Source of the DNA: Microbispora sp. H11081
GTDB taxonomy: Bacteria > Actinomycetota > Actinomycetes > Streptosporangiales > Streptosporangiaceae
DNA: 64,000 nucleotides
Reading direction: 5' to 3'
NCBI RefSeq assembly: GCF_012999535.1
Contig: NZ_JABBWV010000003.1
Span: 332,439 to 396,438, forward strand
Shown here one piece after another: positions 8,141-16,466 of the stretch. Under the pieces are notes generated by a model, which worked only from the letters and a program-made list of their open reading frames with translations, had not been told where the DNA came from and searched no databases. The position numbers and the translations under genes were made by a program. How positions within the stretch are numbered: the stretch's first letter is position 1; each line of letters begins with the position of its first letter.

Positions 8141-9524
8141 GCGCCCGACCATCGATGTGCCCCTGACGCTGGATCGCGAGTCAGGGGTGCCGCTCGCCGT
8201 CCAGGTGGCCGTCCAGCTGCGGGAGGCCATGCGCACCGGCGGGCTCAGGGCGGGGGAGCGGCTGCCGTCCACCCGGGGGCTCGCCACCCTGCTCGGCGTC
8301 AGCAGGACCGTCGTCACCGACGCGTACCAGCAGTTGTACGCCGAGGGGTGGCTGGACGGGCGGCACGGCTCCGGCACGTACGTGGCCGACGAGGCGCTGC
8401 CGTACGAGAAGGCCGAGGGGCGGGACGTCCGGGCGCGCCGTGCGGTCCACCGGGAGGAGGCGCCCCCGGGGATGGTGGATCTCCGGCCGGGGCGGCCATG
8501 GGTGTTCGGGTACGACAAGGCGGCCTGGCGGCGGGCGTGGCGCTCGGCCGGCCAGCTCCCACTGAACGCGTTCCCCGACCCCTACGGTCACCCGGAGCTG
8601 CGCGAACTGCTGGCCGAACACCTGCGCAGGGCCAGGGCCGTGCCGGTGGGCGCGGGCAACGTGATGGTCACCAGGGGCACCGGCAACGGCCTGGACCTGA
8701 TCGCGGCCACGCTGCTCGGCCCGGGGACCAGGGCCGGGGTGGAGGAACCCGGCTGGCGGGCGGCCCCGCGGATCTTCGCCTCCCGGGGCGCCGAGGTCGT
8801 GCCATGCCCGGTGGACGAGCAGGGCGTGATCGTCGAGGCGCTCCCCGACGACCTGCGCGTGCTCTACACCACTCCCGCGCACCAGTTCCCGGTGGGCGGC
8901 AGGCTGCCGATCCCGCGCAGGGAGAAGCTGCTCGCCTGGGCGCGCAGGACCGGCGCGATCATCGTCGAGGACGACTACGACGCCGAGTTCCGCTACGACG
9001 TCGCGCCGCTGCCCGCGCTCTACGGGCTCGACCCCGGCCGGGTGGTGCTGCTCGGCACGCTGTCGAAGTCGCTCGGACCCGACGTCGGGCTCGGCTGGCT
9101 GGTCGCCCCCGCCGTCCTGCTCGACGCCGTCGCGGAACGCCGGGGCCGGCTCGCCGACCGCACGTCGGGACCGGTCCAGCGGGCCGTGGCGACCCTGCTG
9201 GAAGGCGGCGACCTCGACCGGCACCTGCGCAGGATGCGGCTGGAGTACGCCCGGAGGAGGGCGGCCATCGTCGAGGCGCTCGGGCCGTACGTGCGGGGCG
9301 ACACGGCCGGGCTCCACGTCATGGTCGCCCTGCCCGCCGGCGTGGCCCCCGGCCTCGTGCGGGAGGCCGGGGAACGCGGAGTGCTCCTGGACACGACCGA
9401 GGCCCACCACCACGGGCCGCCTCGGGTGCACGGTCTCGTGCTGGGTTACGGCTCGGCCTCCCGCGCCGACGTGCGGCGCGGGTGCGCGGTGATCCGGGAG
9501 CTCATACCTCCTGGAGCAGCCTGA
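8139..9524 (+). CDS. MocR-type GntR regulator with aminotransferase domain
   Basis: The N-terminal GntR winged helix (PLAVQVAVQLREAMRTGGLRAGERLPSTRGLATLLGVSRTVV) is joined to a fold-type I aminotransferase domain. The PLP lysine lies in LGTLSKSLGPDVGLGW, and the conserved EDDYDAEFRYD carries the Asp that contacts the pyridine ring. This is the PdxR/MocR/TauR architecture, which usually senses PLP. The start is placed at TTG 8139 because GGAG lies 8 nt upstream (8127-8130); an in-frame GTG at 8091 would put the leader repeats inside the protein. Its last 23 bp overlap the end of the convergent gene. Confidence 0.85.
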   Translation: MRPTIDVPLTLDRESGVPLAVQVAVQLREAMRTGGLRAGERLPSTRGLATLLGVSRTVVTDAYQQLYAEGWLDGRHGSGTYVADEALPYEKAEGRDVRARRAVHREEAPPGMVDLRPGRPWVFGYDKAAWRRAWRSAGQLPLNAFPDPYGHPELRELLAEHLRRARAVPVGAGNVMVTRGTGNGLDLIAATLLGPGTRAGVEEPGWRAAPRIFASRGAEVVPCPVDEQGVIVEALPDDLRVLYTTPAHQFPVGGRLPIPRREKLLAWARRTGAIIVEDDYDAEFRYDVAPLPALYGLDPGRVVLLGTLSKSLGPDVGLGWLVAPAVLLDAVAERRGRLADRTSGPVQRAVATLLEGGDLDRHLRRMRLEYARRRAAIVEALGPYVRGDTAGLHVMVALPAGVAPGLVREAGERGVLLDTTEAHHHGPPRVHGLVLGYGSASRADVRRGCAVIRELIPPGAA

Positions 9525-10101
9525 ACGCGCTGCCGGGCAGCGGGACCTCCAGGTTGAGCGCCTCCTCGCCGATGATGCGGGCGATGTCGATCGACCCGGG
9601 GTCGCCCTCCCGACTGCCTGGCACCTGGGAGTGGCCGAAGTGCCCGCCCCGCGCCCACAGCCGTTTACTGCGCTCGGCGGCCATGGAGTGCGGGTAGGGC
9701 AGCGGAGGCCCGGCCGGCCAGCGGCGCGGCACCTCCCAGGAGTCGAGCCAGGCCAGGATGTCGTCCAGGCCGTCGAGCTTGGTATCGGTGAACGGTTCCC
9801 TCGCCGAGCCGATGACTTGGATCTGCACGCAGACCCGTCCGTTCCTGCCGCGGTCGGCGGCGAGACCGCCGGCCGCCCTGGTGGGTGGCAGCGACTGGAC
9901 GATCTCCCCGGTCACCGGGTTCCACACCAGGTGGGATGGCCGGTGGAGCTGGAGCAGTCGCTGGGCGACGGACCTGGCCGAGACCCCGTGGGGATCCGCG
10001 GGCCAGATGAACCAGACGGTCCTCGGGGCTCCTCCGAGCATCGTTCCGGAGTCCCCGGGGGAGGGAAGTCGGCTTGCGCCGGGCAGCCATGCTTGGGCCA
10101 C
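9502..10101 (-). CDS. N-acetylmuramoyl-L-alanine amidase-like protein
   Basis: This 199-residue protein has a C-terminal motif GGHFGHSQVPGSREGDPGSID that resembles the Zn-binding end (H..H..P...DPG) of amidase_2/PGRP-type hydrolases. An upstream segment, LVWNPVTGEIVQSLPP...VCVQIQVIG, fits the beta strands of that fold. No signal peptide is seen. The GTG at 10101 has GAGGGGG upstream. Similar proteins occur as cytoplasmic or phage-type lysins in actinobacteria; the substrate is inferred from fold only. It overlaps the convergent MocR gene by 23 bp. Confidence 0.55.
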   Translation of the reverse strand: MAQAWLPGASRLPSPGDSGTMLGGAPRTVWFIWPADPHGVSARSVAQRLLQLHRPSHLVWNPVTGEIVQSLPPTRAAGGLAADRGRNGRVCVQIQVIGSAREPFTDTKLDGLDDILAWLDSWEVPRRWPAGPPLPYPHSMAAERSKRLWARGGHFGHSQVPGSREGDPGSIDIARIIGEEALNLEVPLPGSAFRLLQEV

Positions 10102-10230
10102 AGTGCCCCCTCAAATCCTCGGTCGCGTCGTTTTTCCCCTTTCAAACTTCGGCTGACACCTCGCTACTCAGGATTGTTACTGGCGGGCGCCAAATTTCCC
10201 TCGATGGTGTAACAAGTGATGGCGTTGTGA

Positions 10231-10267
10231 CGGATGCGGCCAAACGGATGCGGCCAAACGGACGCGG
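10231..10267. repeat. 14-bp tandem repeat, 2.6 copies
   Basis: The unit cggatgcggccaaa is repeated exactly at 10231-10244 and 10245-10258, followed by the decayed copy cggacgcgg. It sits directly after the stop codon of the sigma factor gene. No function is evident. Confidence 0.7.
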
Positions 10268-12103
10268 TCAGGGAGTGGGGCTCGCCACGGCGTCGGCCTC
10301 CGGTGGCGGGGTGCCGTCGGATCTGCCCGGTGGCTCGGCGGAGGCCGTGGGGCGTGAGGTCGGGTCGGGCAGCGGGTCGGCCCCGCCGTTGCCCTCCTGG
10401 CCGGTCCAGCTGACCCGGCAGGAGGGCCGGCCCGCCGAGGACTGGAATGTCACCACACCCGTGCCCGGAGTCCCCGGATCGGCGACGGCGAGCGTGACCC
10501 GGCCGCTCGCCCCCGCGCGCAGCCTGCCCTGTCTCGGGGAGACCGAGATCCCGCCCGAGGCGGTGGCCGTCCACTCGATCACGGCGCCGCGCGCGGCCAG
10601 GGTGATCGACGAGGCCGTGGCCTCGCCCAGGTCTCCCGGGCACAGCGCCGTCAGGGCCGGCCTGGGGGCGCGCTGCGTACGAGGGGGGGTCGGCCGCGAC
10701 CGCCCCGAGGGTGCGGTGGGGTGCGGTGGGGCGGTCGCGGCCGATTGGGGGGGATCGTCTTGTGGGGCCGGTGTCTCGTCCGCGGGCGGGTCGCTCTCCT
10801 CCGGGCCGAGCACCAGGTCCTCGTCGACCGGATCCTCGGTGGCGGGATCGTCGGGAGCGGGTTCGGCGGGGGCGGACGCCGGGGGCACGCGTGTCGCCTC
10901 GAGACGCTCGGCGGGCCCCTGCCCGGAGACCAGCGCGAGCCCGCCCGCCGTGCCGAACACGCAGACGGCGGCGAGCATGACGGGGGCGGCCCGCAGCGGG
11001 CGGGAGCGGGGCCGCCCGCGCCGTCCCCTGGCCCGTGTCCCCGTGTGTGGCCCTGTGTGTGGCCCTGTGTGTGGCCCTGTGTGCGGCCCCGTGTGTGCCC
11101 CCGTGTGTGTCTCGGCCCGTGCCTCCGCCTGTGACGGCGTGGGTCCGGGCGCGGGCGCGGGGAAGCCGCGCCGGTCGAGCAGCGCGGTCGCACCGTCGCG
11201 GGGGTCGGCGCGGGGGTCGGCGCGGAGCGCGGACTCCACCACCCGGCGGCGCAGCGAGAGCGGAGGATAGGCGACGGGGATCATGTCGAGCAGCCGCCCT
11301 GCCGACACGTGCCTGCCCCGGCCCTCGCGGCAGATCTCGCAGGTCGCGATGTGTTTGCTCAGGCGTTTGCGCAGGGGAGCGGCGAGGGGGCCGTCCTGCC
11401 AGCTTGCGCCGACGCCGTGGTCGACGATCGCGGACAGCCGGGGGCAGTGGGCCCGGCCGGACCTGGCCAGCACGAGGGCCGCGGCGGCGTTCTCCAGGTG
11501 CTCGCGGGCCCGGGTGAGCCGGGATGTCACCTGCCGGGAGGCGAGCCCGAGGACCGAACCGATCTCGGCCGGTGACAGGCCGTGCCGCAGGGCGAGTTCG
11601 AGCGCCTCACGCTCGCTGTCGCCGAGTTCTCCCAGTGCCTCCCGCACCAGCGCGGCGAGCGGGGGATCCGCGGACTCCTCCACGGTGACGACCGGGCCGT
11701 CGCCCTTGGCCGCGGTCCCGCGCCTCGCGGTGCTGTGGAACCGGGTCAGCGCGTACAGCCAGGCCCGCAGCCGGGCCGGCTCCTTCAACCGGTCGGCGGA
11801 GCAGGACGCGGCGACGAGCGCGTCGTGCACCGCCCGCGCGGCGGCGTCGAGGTCGCCGAGCAGCGTGTACGCGTAGTCGCTCAGCCGGTCGGCGTACGCG
11901 TCGTACAGCGCGGCCGGGGTCTGGGCGTCTCCGCCCCCGCGCCGCAGCGCCTCCAGCAGTCGGTGGTCGTCGGCTCGCCCGACGCCGGGCCATTCGGGCA
12001 ACGAACATTCCTCCCGTACGACGGAACCTGGTCTCGCCGGTCCCCACACGTGTGGGACGCCGTCCCGGCCGGGCTCGTTTACGGGTCGCGAGGCCATGCC
12101 CAA
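10268..12103 (-). CDS. ECF sigma factor fused to zinc finger, membrane helix and outer domain
   Basis: Residues about 50-220 are an ECF-type sigma factor: sigma2-like AALYDAYADRLSDYAYTLLGD and sigma4-like ELGDSEREALELALRHGLSPAEIGSVLGLASRQVTSRLTRAREHL. An anti-sigma-like zinc finger (KHIATCEICREG) follows, then a His/Thr/Gly repeat (THTGPHTGPHTG), one membrane helix (APVMLAAVCVFGTAGGLALVSG), an acidic/Pro stalk and an outer beta domain resembling BACON-type modules. Sigma factor and membrane anti-sigma are thus one chain, as in some known actinobacterial ECF groups. Release by proteolysis would be needed for action (inference). The start is TTG 12103 or ATG 12097. Confidence 0.8.
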   Translation of the reverse strand: MGMASRPVNEPGRDGVPHVWGPARPGSVVREECSLPEWPGVGRADDHRLLEALRRGGGDAQTPAALYDAYADRLSDYAYTLLGDLDAAARAVHDALVAASCSADRLKEPARLRAWLYALTRFHSTARRGTAAKGDGPVVTVEESADPPLAALVREALGELGDSEREALELALRHGLSPAEIGSVLGLASRQVTSRLTRAREHLENAAAALVLARSGRAHCPRLSAIVDHGVGASWQDGPLAAPLRKRLSKHIATCEICREGRGRHVSAGRLLDMIPVAYPPLSLRRRVVESALRADPRADPRDGATALLDRRGFPAPAPGPTPSQAEARAETHTGAHTGPHTGPHTGPHTGPHTGTRARGRRGRPRSRPLRAAPVMLAAVCVFGTAGGLALVSGQGPAERLEATRVPPASAPAEPAPDDPATEDPVDEDLVLGPEESDPPADETPAPQDDPPQSAATAPPHPTAPSGRSRPTPPRTQRAPRPALTALCPGDLGEATASSITLAARGAVIEWTATASGGISVSPRQGRLRAGASGRVTLAVADPGTPGTGVVTFQSSAGRPSCRVSWTGQEGNGGADPLPDPTSRPTASAEPPGRSDGTPPPEADAVASPTP

Positions 12104-12134
12104 CGGGCATGACCTGCGAAAACGGATGCTCCTG

Positions 12135-13886
12135 CTACTGCAGTCTGCGGGCGATGCCCTTGAGGAAGATGTTGCGAATCTCCAGCACCGTCTGCGGGAA
12201 GTAGGCCGCGCCGCCGGTCGCCTTGGCGATGGAGGTCATCTGCGTCCTGTCCTCGTCCTTCTGGGTGTTGTACGAGATGATCAGGAGGCTCACGGGCCGC
12301 TTCGGGTCGTATGCGTCCTTCAGCTTCCGCAGGATCTCGGCGTTGGAGATGCCGCCGTTCGGGTCGTCGTTGCCGACCCCGTCGGTGAACAGCAGGATCG
12401 TATGGACCTTGTCGGGTTCGTACTCCTTGGTCATCTTCTGGTACGCGGCCCACAGGGTGTCGTTCAGGCCGGTGTTGCCCGTGGGGATCGCCTGCGCCTT
12501 CCGCAGCGCCTGGGCGATCACCTCCCGGCGGGTCACCCCGTTGATCTGCTGGGCCAGCGGCCCGATGTGCACGAGGGGCTTCCAGTCGACGCCCTCGCCG
12601 TTCATGTTGTCGGAGAAGGCCCAGATGCCGATCTCGGCCTTGTCGGGGAACAGCTTCAGGCCCTCGATGCTGATGTCGGTGATCGCGCGCATCCGGGTGA
12701 TGCCGGTCTTGTCGGCGGGCAGCGCCATGGTGCCGGAGACGTCGATCAGGGCGAGCATTTTCGTGCCCAGCTTGATCTGGTGCCAGGCCTGGGACAGGCG
12801 GGTGACGGTCGCGGCGTCCGGCGGCGGGATCACCGCCGGCTTCTTGGCGCTGACGCCGTTGTCGGCCTTCAGCAGCCCCCCGCCCACGCCGTCGGGCGTG
12901 CGGAAGCCGTAGTCCTGGATCGTCTTCCTGCCGCGGGGCGAGGTCACCTCGGTCGCCAGCGCCTGGGCGGCCTTGCGCGTCGTGGCGTCCTTCGCCGTGA
13001 TGATCATTGGGTAGTCGAGGCTGATCGTGCCCTCGGCGGGATACAGGGCGACCGCCGGGTTCGAGGGGGTCGTCGTCGTGTTGTACGACCAGACGGACTG
13101 CTCGGACGTCACGCCCACCGGGATCCGGGCGGCGGCCTTGGTCAGCGTGGCGAACATGCTGTCGGTGGTCGACACGGTGGACTCCGACATCCGGCGCAGC
13201 ACGCCGACGAGCGTCTCCTCGCCACCGCCCGCCTGCTTGAGCACGGCCGCCCCGGCGAGCAGCGCGCCGAGCCCGGCGGCGTTCTGGGTGGGGTCGAGCG
13301 CGAGGACGCGCACCTTCCGCGCGAGGCCGTCGGGGTTGGCGGCGTTCGCCGCGCTCATCAGGCCGGTCCAGCTCGGGCTGAAGGCCGACTGGAGCTTGTC
13401 CGCGCCGGCCTTGGACGCGGCCAGCACGACGGGAGTGCTGGCGGCGCTGCCCGCGGGCTTGGGCGCGTCCTTGACGCCGCTCAGCCACAGGCTGGAGTCG
13501 GGGATCCACAGGTCGGGGTCCAGCTTGCCGCTGGTGGGCCCGGTGCCCGCCATGGCGTTGGCGACGTCGGCGGGCTGGGCGGACTTGACGGTTACGGCGA
13601 CGCACTTGCCGTCGACGGCCCTGCCCGACTTGGCGAACCTGGTGGCGATCTTCTGGACGGCCGGGTGGATGTCGGGGGAGGCGACGACGGACAGCTTGAC
13701 GGTCTCGCCCGCGCAGCCGGGTCCCTTGTTCACGACCACGTACGCCGCGACGCCGAGGAGGACGGCGAGGGCGACCGCGCCGGCCAGCGGGACGAACACC
13801 GTCCCCCGGCTCGCACGCCGCCGTGGCGGGGGCTCGTACCGGGGGTCTGAGCCGCTGTCGAGTTCGTCTGTGCGGTGCCGTCCCAC
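12135..13886 (-). CDS. secreted or lipid-free substrate-binding/VWA domain protein
   Basis: This 583-residue protein has an N-terminal membrane helix (FVPLAGAVALAVLLGVAAYVVV), then a domain like periplasmic binding proteins of the extracellular solute type (VKLSVVASPDIHPAVQKIATRF..., LDPDLWIPDSSLWL, about 60-340), and a C-terminal von Willebrand A domain with a MIDAS motif DVSGTM and TILLFTDGVGND. The GTG at 13886 is chosen because GGAGATGG lies 5 nt upstream. VWA domains bind proteins through a metal ion, so this looks like a surface adhesion or assembly factor. It is divergent from the RNA methyltransferase gene across a 20-bp palindrome. Confidence 0.75.
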   Translation of the reverse strand: MGRHRTDELDSGSDPRYEPPPRRRASRGTVFVPLAGAVALAVLLGVAAYVVVNKGPGCAGETVKLSVVASPDIHPAVQKIATRFAKSGRAVDGKCVAVTVKSAQPADVANAMAGTGPTSGKLDPDLWIPDSSLWLSGVKDAPKPAGSAASTPVVLAASKAGADKLQSAFSPSWTGLMSAANAANPDGLARKVRVLALDPTQNAAGLGALLAGAAVLKQAGGGEETLVGVLRRMSESTVSTTDSMFATLTKAAARIPVGVTSEQSVWSYNTTTTPSNPAVALYPAEGTISLDYPMIITAKDATTRKAAQALATEVTSPRGRKTIQDYGFRTPDGVGGGLLKADNGVSAKKPAVIPPPDAATVTRLSQAWHQIKLGTKMLALIDVSGTMALPADKTGITRMRAITDISIEGLKLFPDKAEIGIWAFSDNMNGEGVDWKPLVHIGPLAQQINGVTRREVIAQALRKAQAIPTGNTGLNDTLWAAYQKMTKEYEPDKVHTILLFTDGVGNDDPNGGISNAEILRKLKDAYDPKRPVSLLIISYNTQKDEDRTQMTSIAKATGGAAYFPQTVLEIRNIFLKGIARRLQ

Positions 13887-13910
13887 GGTGCCATCTCCGG
13901 GTGTCAACTG

Positions 13911-13930
13911 GCCGTAAACAGGTTTACGGC
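13911..13930. promoter_or_regulatory. operator-like palindrome
   Basis: GCCGTAAAC and GTTTACGGC (9-bp perfect inverted repeats) are separated by AG. The site lies 25 bp before the VWA gene start and 86 bp before the divergent methyltransferase gene. The symmetry and position fit a dimeric repressor site; the regulator is unknown. Confidence 0.5.
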
Positions 13931-14003
13931 ACGATACTGGCAAAAGCCGCAGTATGCGCCTTATGTGCACGGGAGGGTGTGGGAGGGTCCCGCGCAGGCC
14001 GCG

Positions 14004-14009
14004 TACCCT
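14004..14009 (+). promoter_or_regulatory. -10 box of leaderless promoter
   Basis: TACCCT lies 6 nt before the GTG start of the RNA methyltransferase gene. No ribosome binding site is visible, so the mRNA probably begins at or near the start codon. No clear -35 box is seen. Confidence 0.4.
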
Positions 14010-14015
14010 TGGCTC

Positions 14016-14825
14016 GTGGTCATCCCGGTCGAGGACGCCGCCGATCCGCGCCTGGCGGACTACGTGCGGCTGCGCGACGTCGATCTGCGCAAGCGCGTCG
14101 AGAGCGAGCATGGGCTGTTCGTCGCCGAAGGCGAGAAGGTCATCAGGCGGGCGATCGGCGCGGGCCATCCGGTGCGCTCGGTGCTCACCACGGCCAGGTG
14201 GCTCGACGTGCTCGCCGACGTCGTCGGGGAGGCCACCGTCTACCTCGTCTCCGACGAGGTGATGGAGGGGGTCACCGGCTTCCAGGTCCACAGGGGCGCG
14301 CTCGCCGCGATGGAGCGCACCCCGCTTCCGCCGGTGGGCGAACTGCTCGCGAACGCGGGGCCGCGGATCCTCGTCCTGGAGGACCTGGTCGACCACGGCA
14401 ACGTCGGGGCGATCTTCCGCTGCGCGGCGGCGCTCGGCGTCGGCGCGATCGTGCTCTCGCCGCGCTGCGCCGACCCCCTCTACCGCAGGGCCGTCAAGGT
14501 GTCGATGGGAGCGGTGTTCGCGATCCCGTACGCCCGGATGACCGAATGGCACGGCGGCCTGGCGGAGCTCAGGACGGCCGGGTTCCGCCTGCTGGCGCTG
14601 ACGCCCGACCAGTCGGCCGTGCCGCTGGACAAGGCCCCGCTGTCCGGCCGGGTCGCGCTGATGCTCGGCTCGGAGGGCGACGGCCTGTCGTCCCACTGGC
14701 TGCACGAGGCCGACGAGCCCGTCTGCATTCCCATGAGCGCGCGGGCGATGGACCTCGGCGTCGACTCGCTGAACGTGGTGGCCGCCGCGGCCATCGCCTG
14801 CCACGGCCTGCTCAGGGGAGTGTGA
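14016..14825 (+). CDS. TrmH/SpoU-family RNA methyltransferase
   Basis: This 269-residue SAM-dependent 2'-O-ribose methyltransferase acts on tRNA or rRNA. The N-terminal substrate-binding part (RLADYVRLRDVDLRKRVESEHGLFVAEGEKVIRRAI) is followed by the knotted SPOUT domain. Its three motifs are LVDHGNVGAIFRCAAALG, ALMLGSEGDGLS and IPMSARAMDLGVDSLNVVAAAAI. The GTG at 14016 gives the family N-terminus. The target nucleotide is not predictable. Its last 14 bp overlap the convergent carboxypeptidase gene. Confidence 0.9.
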   Translation: MVIPVEDAADPRLADYVRLRDVDLRKRVESEHGLFVAEGEKVIRRAIGAGHPVRSVLTTARWLDVLADVVGEATVYLVSDEVMEGVTGFQVHRGALAAMERTPLPPVGELLANAGPRILVLEDLVDHGNVGAIFRCAAALGVGAIVLSPRCADPLYRRAVKVSMGAVFAIPYARMTEWHGGLAELRTAGFRLLALTPDQSAVPLDKAPLSGRVALMLGSEGDGLSSHWLHEADEPVCIPMSARAMDLGVDSLNVVAAAAIACHGLLRGV

Positions 14826-15768
14826 CCCCCTCGACCGGTTCCCCGCCGGCTTCCTCCGCCGCTTCCTCGGCGGCTTCCTCGGCGGCCCAGTCGAGCAGCC
14901 TGCGCGCCGTGGCGAACCTGGCCTTGTCACCGCGCTCGCCGAGCACGACCCCCACGTACGTGCGCCCGTCCACGACGGCGGCGAACGACAGGCAGTATCC
15001 GGCCTGGTTGGTGAACCCGGTCTTCAGCCCCACCGCGCCGTCGGCCAGCAGGTCGTTGGTGTTGCGCCACACGTGCCTGCGGTGGAGGGCCGTCTTCCCG
15101 ACGACCCGGGTGGGCGTCCTCGCGACGGCCGCGATCACGGGGTCGCGCAGCGCGGCCAGCGTCAGAGCCGCCTGGTCGCGGGCGGTGGAGTAGCCCTTCG
15201 ACGGCAGGCCGTCCGCGTTGGCGTAGCGGGTGTCGCGCAGGCCGAGGCGGCGGGCCGCGTCGTTCATCCTGGCGACGAACCTGGTCGTCCCCGGGCCGTA
15301 CCGCCGGGCGAGGGCGTGGGCGGCGTCCGCCCCCGAGGGGAGCATGAGCCCGTAGATCAGGTCGCGCACCGTGAGCCGCTCGCCCGGCCGCAGCCCCGCC
15401 GTGGTGGCCCCGCCGGACACCGCGTGCCTCACATCGGCGTCGGTGATGGTCACCACGTCGTCCAGCCGGGCCTGCCGCCTGACCACGTAGGCGGTCATGA
15501 CCTTGGTCAGGCTCGCGATCGGGACCCGGCGCGTCTCGCGCTTGGCGAATTGGACCGTTCCCGTCGTGGTGTCCACCAGGAAGGCCTCCCGTGCCGTGAC
15601 GGACGGCCCCCGGCCGGAGGCGGTGGTCGTCGCGCTGGTCGTCGCGGTGGTCGCAGCGCTGGCCGTCGCGGTGGTCGCAGCGCCGGCCGTCTCGGCCCGC
15701 GCGGGCGCGGCGGCGGTCCCTGCCGTGACGAGGGCGGCGACCAGCGCGATGAGTACCCCGTTACGCAT
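14812..15768 (-). CDS. D-alanyl-D-alanine carboxypeptidase (S11 family)
   Basis: This 318-residue exported penicillin-binding protein trims the terminal D-Ala from peptidoglycan stems. A signal peptide (MRNGVLIALVAALVTAGTAAAPARA) is followed by an Ala/Thr linker and the catalytic domain with SLTK (SxxK), PSGADAA (SxN position read as SGA, usual in many actinobacterial members) and KTG in GLKTGFTNQ. The C-terminus carries an acidic AAEE repeat. No C-terminal membrane anchor is visible. The start overlaps the end of the upstream DedA gene by 8 bp, so both are probably cotranscribed. Confidence 0.9.
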   Translation of the reverse strand: MRNGVLIALVAALVTAGTAAAPARAETAGAATTATASAATTATTSATTTASGRGPSVTAREAFLVDTTTGTVQFAKRETRRVPIASLTKVMTAYVVRRQARLDDVVTITDADVRHAVSGGATTAGLRPGERLTVRDLIYGLMLPSGADAAHALARRYGPGTTRFVARMNDAARRLGLRDTRYANADGLPSKGYSTARDQAALTLAALRDPVIAAVARTPTRVVGKTALHRRHVWRNTNDLLADGAVGLKTGFTNQAGYCLSFAAVVDGRTYVGVVLGERGDKARFATARRLLDWAAEEAAEEAAEEAGGEPVEGVTLP

Positions 15769-16294
15769 CCCGCCATGATCGCACGGCTTCGGGCGCGGCG
15801 GGCTCGCCCGCGGCCGCGCGCCTCCCGCGGCGGCGCCGTACGAGCAGGGCGGCGGCCACCACGGCGACGAGGGCGGCGGCGGCCAGCGCGGGGGACCGGG
15901 CCGCCAGCGACAGCCAGGCCCACAGGAGCGAGTAGAGGCCGAACGACGTGACCGGCACCCAGGTCAGGCAGCCGAGCGCGCTGGCCACCAGATACCAGCG
16001 GTAGTCCACCCGCAGCGCCCCGGCCACCCACGGCAGCGTGTGCCGGAGGCCCGGCACCCAGAAGCAGCCGTACACGGCGAGCGCGCCCCACCGGCGCACC
16101 ACGTTCTCCACGCGCTCGATCCGCTCACGGCCGATCCTGCGCCCTACCCGCGAACGGTAGAGCGCCTCGCCGAGCCTGCGGCCGACCCAGTAGTACACCT
16201 GGAACGCGCCGAAGAGGGCGACGGCGCCGACCGTGACGACCAGCCACAGGGGCAGGCCGAACACGGAGGCCGCCGCCGGGTCTGGGATCCGCAC
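15761..16294 (-). CDS. DedA/VTT-family membrane protein
   Basis: This 177-residue protein has about four hydrophobic segments and the DedA-type region VYGCFWVPGLRHTLPWVAGALRVDYRWYLVASALGCLTWV, which corresponds to the conserved F-x-R-x(3)-PG-x(3)-AG segment of that family. DedA proteins are thought to move lipid carriers such as undecaprenyl phosphate or phospholipids across the membrane. That role would suit its position before a peptidoglycan carboxypeptidase. An iron-box-like sequence lies 30 bp upstream. Confidence 0.7.
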   Translation of the reverse strand: MRIPDPAAASVFGLPLWLVVTVGAVALFGAFQVYYWVGRRLGEALYRSRVGRRIGRERIERVENVVRRWGALAVYGCFWVPGLRHTLPWVAGALRVDYRWYLVASALGCLTWVPVTSFGLYSLLWAWLSLAARSPALAAAALVAVVAAALLVRRRRGRRAAAGEPAAPEAVRSWRDA

Positions 16295-16323
16295 GCGCTC
16301 TCACCGCCGGTCGTCGCCATCGA

Positions 16324-16342
16324 GCAGGCAAGCCTCACCTTA
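16324..16342 (-). promoter_or_regulatory. possible IdeR/DmdR iron box
   Basis: Read on the minus strand, TAAGGTGAGGCTTGCCTGC matches 13 of 19 positions of the IdeR/DmdR consensus TTAGGTTAGGCTAACCTAA, including the central AGGCT and both GG/CC blocks. It lies 30-48 bp upstream of the DedA gene. Confidence 0.4.
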
Positions 16343-16425
16343 ACGCCCCGGAGTGCGCCGTTTGCAAGCCGATGTCAACCAGTGGGCAATCCGTCACCCG
16401 TACATAAGAGGAGACGAGGTGATGG

Positions 16426-16455
16426 GTTCGCGACGCGACAGGGGCCTTCGCGAAC
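16426..16455 (-). terminator. hairpin after SARP gene
   Basis: GTTCGCGA (16426-16433) and TCGCGAAC (16448-16455) form an 8-bp stem with a 14-nt loop, just beyond the stop of the large regulator gene. There is no T run, so an intrinsic terminator is uncertain. Confidence 0.3.
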
Positions 16456-16466
16456 TCTGCCTCCGT

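Noticed and set aside
11038..11110. Repeats of gtgtgtggccct as a possible mobile or regulatory repeat
   Set aside because: They lie inside the sigma factor gene and encode its THTGPHTG stalk.
13887..14930. N-terminal extension of the VWA protein up to 14930
   Set aside because: It is antisense to the RNA methyltransferase, and a GTG with a good RBS at 13886 starts the conserved protein.
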